From IMG/VR virus record IMGVR_UViG_3300036790_000306, positions 1 through 56,583 of that record: a stretch of DNA of 56,583 bases; one strand, written 5' to 3'. Below are positions 15,682 to 23,632 of this stretch, one piece after another (the stretch's first letter is position 1; the number at the start of each line of letters is the position of its first letter). A program made the position numbers and the translations under genes. This DNA is from a virus. The notes below the pieces were generated by a model. It made no database searches and was not told the origin of the DNA. It saw only the letters and a list, made by a program, of their open reading frames with translations.

Positions 15682-16861
15682 CTTCGACTTTTACGATACG
15701 TTGGTGGCCCGTCGCAGCATCGTCGACTGCCACTACTCGATCGACGACGAACTCAGCAATCTTATCCCCGTGCGCGAAATGATTTCCGAAGTCGCTCCCG
15801 AAGACATGGTGATTTCCGATTTCGGTGATCCGGATACTGTGCGCCGCGGCCTGCGTGAAGTGTGTGGCTTGAACAATCCATGCCACGTGTCGCCGGAAGA
15901 CAAATTCACGGGACGCGCCTGGCAGCTGTACCGTCCACTGCTGCACACCGGAGACAACCCGCACTCCGATCGGGAGACCGCTGCACGGGCTGGGATTAAG
16001 TCGAGGCTCGTGAACCATGCGCAGGTTTCGCCAATCGAGAAACATTTGATCGACTCCGGATTTGAAGCGCTCGGAAAGCTTATACGCGAAGCGAGGCTTT
16101 CGAGCTTCGACTCTTCGAATCGCGATCTCCAGTTGTGCCAGATCCAACTGAATTTTCCGTTTCTCTTTCTGGCGTCGATGCTGCTCGATCGGCTCATGGC
16201 CGCAGGGAAATACACGGATGCGCTCATGTCAAGCCGCGATTGCTGCCTGTGGGGCGACTTGCAAAAGCGCGTCGCCGAACTCGGTGGGCGTTCTTATCGC
16301 ACCCATTATTTCTATACCAGCCGCAAAGCCCGTACCGAACCAAGCGCAGCGTATCTGGAATATGTAAATGGCATTCTCAGCGGCGGAGGCGCTGTGGTCG
16401 TCGATCTGTGCGGGTATGGCCACTCATTGCCGGAACTACTCGATCGAACTACTGAACCGGACGCCCCCGTGTGTCTGGCGGTCCGATATCCGCATCCGAA
16501 GCGCAGTCGCGCGCAATATTTTGTGGCCTTTGGGGACAGCTTGATCGAGCGACTGAATGTGGCCCGGCATCCCCGCATTGTCGACGTCGCCCGGTCCGAG
16601 GGGACATGGGCGCCGTGCTACTCGAACCCTCTCAGCATCGACTGGGTCGGATCTGCACGAATTCAGGCCGCACATGAGGCTTTCCAACACACCCTTGCCT
16701 GCACGAATCGCTACGAGGGCGAGTTGCTCGGTCTACTTTCAGGCGCTAGCGACTCGGCCATCAAAAAGACGATGGGCTACTTGCTATCCAGCATGGAAGA
16801 GCGGCGAGCCCAGATATTGACTGAAGATTTTGTCCACCAGGAGAGCATAGCCGGATGCTGA
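15674..16861 (+). CDS. HAD-superfamily protein, COG5610-like
   Basis: A 395-residue protein. GTG 15674 overlaps the preceding stop by 8 bp and puts the motif NSFDFYDTLVARR at the N terminus, a HAD motif I-like D-x-x-D-T as in COG5610 proteins that accompany glycosyltransferases. A second half carries SSRDCCLWGDLQKR, YFYTSRKA and VVVDLCGYGHSL, where a Rossmann-like strand binds the next substrate. It probably acts on a phosphorylated sugar or as a transferase partner; the chemistry is not fixed by sequence. Confidence 0.7.
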   Translation: MNSFDFYDTLVARRSIVDCHYSIDDELSNLIPVREMISEVAPEDMVISDFGDPDTVRRGLREVCGLNNPCHVSPEDKFTGRAWQLYRPLLHTGDNPHSDRETAARAGIKSRLVNHAQVSPIEKHLIDSGFEALGKLIREARLSSFDSSNRDLQLCQIQLNFPFLFLASMLLDRLMAAGKYTDALMSSRDCCLWGDLQKRVAELGGRSYRTHYFYTSRKARTEPSAAYLEYVNGILSGGGAVVVDLCGYGHSLPELLDRTTEPDAPVCLAVRYPHPKRSRAQYFVAFGDSLIERLNVARHPRIVDVARSEGTWAPCYSNPLSIDWVGSARIQAAHEAFQHTLACTNRYEGELLGLLSGASDSAIKKTMGYLLSSMEERRAQILTEDFVHQESIAGC

Positions 16862-17613
16862 TCACTGGCATGATGCGCGTCAAGAACGAAGCGCGGTGGA
16901 TCGCCGACGTTCTGCGCTCGGCCCTAGTCGTTTGCGATCGCGTTTACGTGCTCGACGATCATTCGACAGATGACACAGGAGAAATCTGCCGCAGTTTCGG
17001 AGAACGACTGCGTGTTTACAGCTCGCCCTTCTCGGGCCTCGATGAAGCTCGCGACAAGAATTTTCTGTTGGATGCGATCCGACTGGCTGGTGAGGCTGAC
17101 TGGATATTGGCGATCGATGGCGACGAGGTGCTCGGCAATCCGGGCGCGGTGCGCGCTTCCGTTGCCAGCGGGTCGTCTGACAGCTATGCACTCCGGGTGC
17201 TTTATCTCTGGGATCGGCCCGACCAGGTGCGAGCCGACGGCGTGTATTCGCGTTTCTGGCGGCCGTCATTGTTTCGCGCGCGCGCCGGCGTTAATTTCCG
17301 CGCGACCGCCAACGGCGGTAACTTTCACTGCGGCAATGTCCCGCAGGAACTCGCGAGATCCTCGCAGCGCTCCGATGCCTTCCTTTTGCACTTCGGCTAC
17401 ATGGCCGCGCGCGATCGGCGGCGCAAATTCGACTGGTACAACCGGAACGATCCGAACAATGTCGCCGAAGATCAGTATGTCCACGTGATCCAGGGAGATC
17501 CGGGAGGTCCGCCGGCGCATGTTCGTCTTCGTCACGCTGGACCGCTCACGCTAGCGCCGCTCAACACGTGGGCGCCGGCACAAGCGAATACGGTTCCGAT
17601 GGGAGTGGCCTAA
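16855..17613 (+). CDS. Glycosyltransferase family 2, WaaE-like
   Basis: A 252-residue protein with ITGMMRVKNEARWIADVLRS at the start, YVLDDHSTDDT (31-41), a D-E-A-R-D-K-N-F segment and the catalytic DWILAIDGDEVL (82-93). This is the pattern of GT2 enzymes that elongate LPS cores and O-antigens. Its 7-bp overlap with the previous gene and abutment to the head-tail adaptor show the cassette is co-transcribed with virion genes. Confidence 0.88.
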   Translation: MLITGMMRVKNEARWIADVLRSALVVCDRVYVLDDHSTDDTGEICRSFGERLRVYSSPFSGLDEARDKNFLLDAIRLAGEADWILAIDGDEVLGNPGAVRASVASGSSDSYALRVLYLWDRPDQVRADGVYSRFWRPSLFRARAGVNFRATANGGNFHCGNVPQELARSSQRSDAFLLHFGYMAARDRRRKFDWYNRNDPNNVAEDQYVHVIQGDPGGPPAHVRLRHAGPLTLAPLNTWAPAQANTVPMGVA

Positions 17614-17997
17614 GTGCCTCTTCGCCGGCTTTCGCGGCGCGGCTCCGGCGCGACGGTTGCGATCGGCGGCATGGACAAGCTGATCACCATCGAGACGCGC
17701 ACCGGCACAAATTCTTACGGGCAGTCGGGCGGACCATGGACTGATTTCGCAACCAACCTCTGGGCGAAGATGGATCACGTTTCCGGCTCAGAGATTGTCA
17801 ATCAGACAGAATATTCCGCCGAAGTCACGGATCTGTTCACCACGCCCTACGTTCCCGGAGTAACTCCGAGGATGCGGATCAAGTTCGTGGACATCGACGG
17901 TAAAACGCGCTATTTCGACATTCTCTTTCCCCGGAATGTGGAGGAGCACGGGATGTTCCTTCTTCTTCTGGCCAAAGAAATCTACTCGAACACCTAA
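17614..17997 (+). CDS. Head-tail adaptor (head closure)
   Basis: A 127-residue protein from GTG 17614. TRTGTNSYGQSGGPWTDF, LWAKMDHVSGSE, then YFDILFPRNVEEHGMFLLLLAKEI fit the small beta-barrel Phage_H_T_join/SPP1 gp16-like closure family (about 100-115 residues; a basic 18-residue N-terminal extension is added here). It would sit between connector and tail terminator. Confidence 0.8.
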   Translation: MPLRRLSRRGSGATVAIGGMDKLITIETRTGTNSYGQSGGPWTDFATNLWAKMDHVSGSEIVNQTEYSAEVTDLFTTPYVPGVTPRMRIKFVDIDGKTRYFDILFPRNVEEHGMFLLLLAKEIYSNT

Positions 17998-17998
17998 G

Positions 17999-20900
17999 AT
18001 GCCACTCCGCACCGATCTCGAGATCGTCCAGCTTCCCCTAACACTGCCAGACGTCGGCGGGCTCACTGGGGCGAACACGGTCGTCACCGATCCGGATTTT
18101 GGGGCGCAGATCGTTCGTCTCACGGACGGATCCTCGGGCAATGGCGCTTTTGATTCGATGCAGACGATCGACGACCCATCGGGGCGCCCGATGTGGAACG
18201 TCGACGACACGCTGCTGATCGTGCGCGACACAGGCTCTAATGGATGGCTCTTTCAATTCAATCCGTCGACGATGCAGGGTACGCAGCTCGGCAGCGCGGC
18301 GCCCTACAAGGTAAACGGGCACTATTGTTTTTCGCGAGTGCATGCCGGCGTTCTCTATGTGATGAACGGCAGCGCGCTGACGGCGATGACTTTCGCCATG
18401 GTCGGCGGCGTATGGACCTATCAGAACACGACGACGGTCTGCGACTTCGCGGCGATTCTCCCCGGAGGCTTCACAGTTAACTGGATCAGCGGGCTGACGA
18501 TTTCGGAAGAGGACACGGTATTCGCCGTTGCCTTTTCCCAAGGGAACCAGAACACAGGATTTTACGCGTGCCTATACAAGCCGGGCGCCGGCCTCCGGAT
18601 GATCAACACTCAAACGCTGGCCGTCACAGGCGATTGGGGAATGATCGGCACGGCCACGCTTCAGAATTCTTCGGCGACAGGTTTTTATTTGCACGGTGTG
18701 AACCAGCCGCCGAATCCGAATTACCTCACCCTCTCGCCAGTCGCCGGCGGCGGAGGCCATGGAAGTTTCGTCTGGCAGTCGGACACTCTGACGCTGACGC
18801 AGACGGGCCTCAGTGGTCATCATGGTCTCGGTTTTCTTAGCCTGTACACAGGGAATCCTGGCGGAGGTCAATACGACCAGGCGTTCTACGCGACACCCGC
18901 GGCTCACACCACGGTCATCCCCAAGCAAGCCGGACCACCAGGACTGCCGGCCAATCAAAGCCCGGCGCAAAGCTACACCGGTGATCAGCACAGCGCATTC
19001 TCTCCGATCGATATCGAAGACGAATCCCTGCTCTGGATTACGAACGGTGAGCCGAGTATTTTTCCTTTCACCAGTTGCTGGATGGGCGAGGTCCGCGGCC
19101 TCGATGTCACTGGCGCAATCTCCGGCTCCATGGGAACGGTCTACCGACTTTGCCACACCTTCAACAGTGGCCAGTCAACCGAATACATCGTCACGAACGC
19201 GCAGCTTGGCGTCTCGCGCACCGGAAACTTCATCGCCTTTACGAGCGACTGGGGCGGCGCCGGCACAATCGGCCCTCTCGGATCGACGAGTGGCGCTGCA
19301 TCGGGAACACTCGGCGTCGACGCGCGCGGCGACGTCTTCATTGCGAGAGTTCCGCAAGGATCGCTCGAAGTCTCCAGTCTCAATCTCGCTGACGGCGTTG
19401 TCGCTGATTCATACATGCAGACGCTCGATGCGGATGGCGGCGTTGCACCCTATAGCTGGGCGCTCACCGCGGGCACTCTTCCGGCAGGCCTGAGCCTTTC
19501 ATCTTCCGGATTGATCTCCGGCACTCCGACTTTGATCGGAAGCTCGAGCTTCACGGTCACGGTTACGGATTCCGAAGGAACGCCGGCGACGGCGATCGCG
19601 ACACTTAGCATCACGATCCAGCCGGCGCTCTCGGTGAGCACGTCGGTTCTTCCCGCCGGCACGACGGGCTCGGGGTACAGCCAGGTGCTCGCGGCCGCGG
19701 GTGGAGTTTCACCCTACACATGGTCTATCGCTTCGGGATCTCTGCCGCCAGGCCTTACGCTGGGCCCGGATGGGACGATTTCAGGAACACCGTCGCAGAC
19801 GGGGGCTTTCAGCTTCACCGTCGAAGTCGAGGATTCCGAGCAACCTTCGCCGGACACTGCGACCGGATCGGTCGCGATCACAATCGTGGCTCCGCCGCCG
19901 GCGCCCACAATTTTCGATTCGAACCTGGCTATCCTCGCATGGCTTCAAGCGAGCACCGCCTTGGCAGTTCTGGTGGGCACGAACATCTTCTCGCCAGTTT
20001 TACCGGAAGGCTTTTCGGCGATGGCGAGTGAAGCTCCGGATCCATCGCAACGAGCGGTCGTGGTACGCAGGCGCGGCGGCAGATCGAATCCGGAAGTTCC
20101 GGCCGTGCGCGATCCGAGCTTCGCCATCGAATGCTGGGCCATGGAATCGCCGGATGCCAGCCAGGTCTATGGAGTGATTCGCAACTTGATGCACGGGTCC
20201 ACCAGCATCAATCTGGGCTCGGCCGGTTTCATCATTCTTTCGCTCGAGGAAGTGCCAGAGCAGGACATCATCGATCCGGAAACACATTGGGCCATCTGCT
20301 TCGGCTACTACCACGTCAAGATGCGGGCGCCGGACCCAAGCGCCGTTCCCTATGCGCCGCAGTATTACTCGGGAGCTGGCGCACCCGTCACGCTGCACAA
20401 CGACAGCGATCTTTATTACGACACATCCACCGGGAATCTTTATGAACAGGTTTCCAGGGCTTGGCAACTCGTGGGCAACATTCCCCAGGGGACGGGCGGC
20501 GGAGGCAGCATCGTGCGATACGACAATCAGGATATTGGCGGCCTCACCCCGACTGGTAATCCCAACGTCTGGCAGTTGAGCGTGGCCTTCACTGCCAACG
20601 CGATGGTATTCCGCAATCAGGGCCTGCTGGCTCCCACGCTCGACTATTCAACCGCGGGCAACCTGATCACCTATGTGGTCACGCCAGCCAGCGACGATGT
20701 TCTCGCGGTCGTCACTGTTGTTTCTGGAAGCGGGGGAGGATCTGACATGCCGAGCATTAAATACCATCGCGTCGCAACCAGCGGCCTGAATACCGCGGTC
20801 ATCAAGGCATCTGCCGGCCTGATTACCGGCGGCACGATCACAAACGATACCGAGTACGAAATCTTTGTGAAGATCTATGACAGCGCGACCGCGCCGAATG

Positions 20901-21085
20901 TTGGCGTCGATGTCCCCGCGCAGACGATTGGCGTCCAGTCCGGCGTGTCGCTTCCGATCGACATCCCCGAAGGCGGACTCACCTACTCAAACGGCATTGC
21001 GATCGCAATCACCAAGGGAATGGCCGATGAGGATGCAACTCCAGTCGTGGCCGAAGATTGCGTAGTGGATATTTTCTACCAGTAA
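17999..21085 (+). CDS. Multidomain tail protein with tail-terminator domain
   Basis: A 1028-residue protein from ATG 17999. Domains in order: a beta-propeller-like region (about 1-455) of the bacterial exported type; two putative-Ig (He_PIG-like) repeats, about 457-541 and 543-631, each with LPxGLxL...GxISGTP; a DUF3168-like tail terminator (about 638-777: ILAWLQASTALAVLVGTNIF, FAIECWAME, SLEEVPEQDIIDPE); a small G-N-L-Y-E-Q module; a beta domain after a Gly/Ser linker; and a C-terminal beta-sandwich (about 917-1028) shared with the products at 21985 and 23192. Tail terminators are normally about 140 residues alone, so this fusion is unusual. No signal peptide. Confidence 0.75.
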   Translation: MPLRTDLEIVQLPLTLPDVGGLTGANTVVTDPDFGAQIVRLTDGSSGNGAFDSMQTIDDPSGRPMWNVDDTLLIVRDTGSNGWLFQFNPSTMQGTQLGSAAPYKVNGHYCFSRVHAGVLYVMNGSALTAMTFAMVGGVWTYQNTTTVCDFAAILPGGFTVNWISGLTISEEDTVFAVAFSQGNQNTGFYACLYKPGAGLRMINTQTLAVTGDWGMIGTATLQNSSATGFYLHGVNQPPNPNYLTLSPVAGGGGHGSFVWQSDTLTLTQTGLSGHHGLGFLSLYTGNPGGGQYDQAFYATPAAHTTVIPKQAGPPGLPANQSPAQSYTGDQHSAFSPIDIEDESLLWITNGEPSIFPFTSCWMGEVRGLDVTGAISGSMGTVYRLCHTFNSGQSTEYIVTNAQLGVSRTGNFIAFTSDWGGAGTIGPLGSTSGAASGTLGVDARGDVFIARVPQGSLEVSSLNLADGVVADSYMQTLDADGGVAPYSWALTAGTLPAGLSLSSSGLISGTPTLIGSSSFTVTVTDSEGTPATAIATLSITIQPALSVSTSVLPAGTTGSGYSQVLAAAGGVSPYTWSIASGSLPPGLTLGPDGTISGTPSQTGAFSFTVEVEDSEQPSPDTATGSVAITIVAPPPAPTIFDSNLAILAWLQASTALAVLVGTNIFSPVLPEGFSAMASEAPDPSQRAVVVRRRGGRSNPEVPAVRDPSFAIECWAMESPDASQVYGVIRNLMHGSTSINLGSAGFIILSLEEVPEQDIIDPETHWAICFGYYHVKMRAPDPSAVPYAPQYYSGAGAPVTLHNDSDLYYDTSTGNLYEQVSRAWQLVGNIPQGTGGGGSIVRYDNQDIGGLTPTGNPNVWQLSVAFTANAMVFRNQGLLAPTLDYSTAGNLITYVVTPASDDVLAVVTVVSGSGGGSDMPSIKYHRVATSGLNTAVIKASAGLITGGTITNDTEYEIFVKIYDSATAPNVGVDVPAQTIGVQSGVSLPIDIPEGGLTYSNGIAIAITKGMADEDATPVVAEDCVVDIFYQ

Positions 21086-21089
21086 GAAT

Positions 21090-21593
21090 ATGAGCCGAAA
21101 ACGAATATTCGCCCTTGCCGGAATCATACTGGGCTCGTTCCTGCTTATGGCTTTCGGGCGAAACCTGCTCGACTTAACATCGCAGGTCAAGAACGTTCTC
21201 GGGCCGGCTAACGGCGGGACGGGGCTCACCTCAATAAGTTCTTTCTGTGTACCCGGTGGTTTTCAACCTCTGACCGACGGCACGACCGTCGACTGGCCCG
21301 TGAACGGCCAAATGTGCGGCAATGCTTCGCTTCTTCTCACTGCTCACGGCGGAAGTCGAACACTAATTGTCAGCGGATTGGTGGATGGAGGTTCTTACGT
21401 TCTCACAATCCAGCAAGACGGAACTGGCGGTGAGGGAATCGCTCTCGGGACCGGGTGCACCTGGAAGGTTTCCAACGGGGGAGCCGGAACGATTGCGCCG
21501 AGTACCGGGCCGAATGCCATCGACGTCATGGCCTGGACTTACAAAGCGAACGGTTCAACTTGTCTAGTCGATTTCGCTACCAACTTCAACTAG
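21090..21593 (+). CDS. Exported or anchored beta-rich protein
   Basis: A 167-residue protein 4 bp after the previous stop. Residues 5-23 (RIFALAGIILGSFLLMAFG) form a signal peptide or anchor after a basic MSRKR. The mature part starts with LGPANGGTGLTSI, the NGGTG pattern common in phage tail-fibre and baseplate proteins, followed by a Gly/Thr-rich beta domain. First of six consecutive exported-type genes. Confidence 0.75.
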   Translation: MSRKRIFALAGIILGSFLLMAFGRNLLDLTSQVKNVLGPANGGTGLTSISSFCVPGGFQPLTDGTTVDWPVNGQMCGNASLLLTAHGGSRTLIVSGLVDGGSYVLTIQQDGTGGEGIALGTGCTWKVSNGGAGTIAPSTGPNAIDVMAWTYKANGSTCLVDFATNFN

Positions 21594-21598
21594 GACGT

Positions 21599-21931
21599 GT
21601 GCGCAGCTTTCTTTATCGCGGCATTCTGCTGGCTTGCCTGGCCACGCATGGCCTCAGCCAGCGGCAGGTGTTCTTCGGCCACAACCAGCATCATTCTCAC
21701 GTCGGGCACTACGTCACGCTCTCATGGTCGCAGTCCGGATATATCACCGGGAACAATGTTTACCGCGGGACGCAAGATGGTGGACCTTACATCCAGATTT
21801 TCTCCTCCGGGTTCCCAATCACCGCCTATGTCGACAACGGATGCCTCGGGACATGTTTCTACGTGGTAACTGCCGTGAACCCCAACGGCGAATCCGCATA
21901 TTCGGACCAGGCAACAGCTGTTGTGCCGTGA
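21599..21931 (+). CDS. Exported fibronectin-III-like protein
   Basis: A 110-residue protein from GTG 21599, chosen because it starts 5 bp after the previous stop and gives a signal peptide (MRSFLYRGILLACLATHGLSQ). The remainder matches one FN3-type fold: VTLSWSQSG, YRGTQDGGPY, ITAYVDNG, CFYVVTAVNPNGESAYS. A Cys pair (GCLGTC) may form a disulfide after export. A tiny secreted adhesion-type module. Confidence 0.7.
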   Translation: MRSFLYRGILLACLATHGLSQRQVFFGHNQHHSHVGHYVTLSWSQSGYITGNNVYRGTQDGGPYIQIFSSGFPITAYVDNGCLGTCFYVVTAVNPNGESAYSDQATAVVP

Positions 21932-21984
21932 CTCATTTTTTGATCCACATCGCCAAAACAACCAAGGAGAAGGAAAACGAACCT

Positions 21985-22785
21985 ATGAAACATTTCTTGA
22001 GAATTTTCGCACTCGGCACTCAAACAGCGCTATCCCTGCTGCTCTGCGCGAGTTTCTGTCTCGCTCAGCAAGGCATCAACATCCAAAACGTCGGTGGCTC
22101 TGCGACGCAGACCGGAAACGGTACCAACACCGGAGCACTCCGCGTAGCGATCGCTTCCGACAACACGGCTTTCTCCGTCAACGCGGCCTCGACTCTGAGT
22201 GCCGAAACCACCAAGGTTATCGGAACCGTCAGAAACGTCGGCAACGTTGGCGGGGTCTTCGATACGACGCCTGGCGCGACCGCTCCCGCGAATGCGCTGT
22301 TCGTTGGCGGCGTTTACAACACTTCTGCGCCAACTCCGTCGACCGGGCAGATGGAGCCGTTCCAGCTCGACTCGGCCGCCAATCTGAAAGTTAGCTGCAT
22401 CACGGGATGCAGCTCTGGGGGGACCTCGACGCTAGTGCCTGGCACGTCTGGCGGCGTCACTCCGTTTCATGCGGTCGCCGCAGCCTCGACGAATGCGACG
22501 TCTCTCAAGGCAAGCGCCGGGCAACTCTACGGAGCGTCGATTTACAACAACGCGACGTACCCGGTTTATTGGAAGTTTTACAACAAGGCGTCCTCGCCGA
22601 CTGTTGGAACCGACACCGTGGTCTTCGAAGTCCCGGTGCAGTCTGGGACAGAGCGCGAGATCCATACTGAGCAAGGGATCGTGTTCGGGACTGGCATCGC
22701 GTATGCACTCACGAAGGGAATTACCGACGCGGATACTACGGCGGTCTTGCTGAGCGATGCGGAGATCAGCGGATTTTACAAATGA
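21985..22785 (+). CDS. Exported protein with shared C-terminal beta-sandwich
   Basis: A 266-residue protein from ATG 21985, with AAGGAGAAGG upstream. A clear Sec signal ends LCASFCLA-QQ (cleavage about 28). The middle has GALRVAIASDNTAFSV, a strand pattern typical of phage tail proteins. The C terminus (about 150-266: LKASAGQLYG, FYNKASSPTVGTD, VQSG, ALTKGITDADTT) is a paralogue of the last domain of the 17999 product. So a virion-type domain is attached to an export signal. Confidence 0.8.
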   Translation: MKHFLRIFALGTQTALSLLLCASFCLAQQGINIQNVGGSATQTGNGTNTGALRVAIASDNTAFSVNAASTLSAETTKVIGTVRNVGNVGGVFDTTPGATAPANALFVGGVYNTSAPTPSTGQMEPFQLDSAANLKVSCITGCSSGGTSTLVPGTSGGVTPFHAVAAASTNATSLKASAGQLYGASIYNNATYPVYWKFYNKASSPTVGTDTVVFEVPVQSGTEREIHTEQGIVFGTGIAYALTKGITDADTTAVLLSDAEISGFYK

Positions 22786-23195
22786 ATCGCACTGTCCTCG
22801 TCATCGCATGTTCGGTTGTCTTGGGCGGACTGATGGCGGCGCAGAAGGTGGAAACGGTTCCACCGTCTGTTCCGCCAGCCGCCACAAGTCCCGTTGCGTC
22901 TTTCCTCGAGCCGCCAGCTCCATTTCCTGGACTCATCGTCAGCGATCCAATCTATCCTTTCCCGCCTGAAAAGAAGGCCAAGTTCCGGGACGCCCAGGTC
23001 GCGTTTCTCAATCTCGAATTGGAGATTAGGAAGCATGAGCTGGAGATCATGGAGTGCAAGCTGAAGCAAAAAGACGCGGTGCAGCGGATGCAGTCCATCG
23101 CGTACGACTTTGCGCTCGACAAAAAGATCGACATGGGCAAGTACGAGATGGATGGCGATAAGGTCGAGTGGCGACCTGGAAAGAAAAGCCAATGA
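22782..23195 (+). CDS. Exported Pro-rich coiled-coil protein
   Basis: A 137-residue protein coupled by ATGA. A signal peptide (MNRTVLVIACSVVLGGLMAA) is followed by a Pro/Ser/Val-rich linker (25-60) and a charged coiled coil (about 68-115). No catalytic motif. It could be a periplasmic spacer or oligomerisation unit for the neighbouring exported proteins; that is inference. Confidence 0.7.
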   Translation: MNRTVLVIACSVVLGGLMAAQKVETVPPSVPPAATSPVASFLEPPAPFPGLIVSDPIYPFPPEKKAKFRDAQVAFLNLELEIRKHELEIMECKLKQKDAVQRMQSIAYDFALDKKIDMGKYEMDGDKVEWRPGKKSQ

Positions 23196-23632
23196 AGCGG
23201 CGACTCGGAATAGTTTTCATTCTTGCCGCCTGCGTGAGCGCGTGGGCGCAGCAGTCGGTCACGCCGGGGACGACGCCGAACACGGCGAACACAGCCCAGC
23301 GATGCACGCTCGTTTCAGCGGCCTCAAACAACGCGACCAACTGCAAAGGGTCAGCCGGGAATGTCTACGGCTTTCGCTTCGTCAACACAACCGGCACGAT
23401 TTACTACCTTCGGATGTACAACACCTCCTCCTCGCCGACGTGCAGCTCGGCCACGGGGTTCATCGAGACGATTCCGATTCCGGCATCCACGGGTGGAGCG
23501 GGCCTGGTCGCGATCGAGCCGATGGGCGAAGGCTATTCAACGGGCATCAGTTTTTGCCTGACCGGCGGATCGAGTTCCACGGATAACACCAACGCCGCGA
23601 CCGGCGTCTTCGGAACAATTCTCTACCAGTGA
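23192..23632 (+). CDS. Exported beta-sandwich protein, paralogue
   Basis: A 146-residue protein from ATG 23192 (ATGA overlap). The signal MKRRLGIVFILAACVSAWA-QQ is followed directly by the shared beta-sandwich: NNATNCKGSAGNVYG, RMYNTSSSPTC, ISFCLTGG, ending ILYQ like the 17999 product ends FYQ. It is the minimal version of the domain, with added cysteines that could form a disulfide in the periplasm. Confidence 0.75.
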   Translation: MKRRLGIVFILAACVSAWAQQSVTPGTTPNTANTAQRCTLVSAASNNATNCKGSAGNVYGFRFVNTTGTIYYLRMYNTSSSPTCSSATGFIETIPIPASTGGAGLVAIEPMGEGYSTGISFCLTGGSSSTDNTNAATGVFGTILYQ

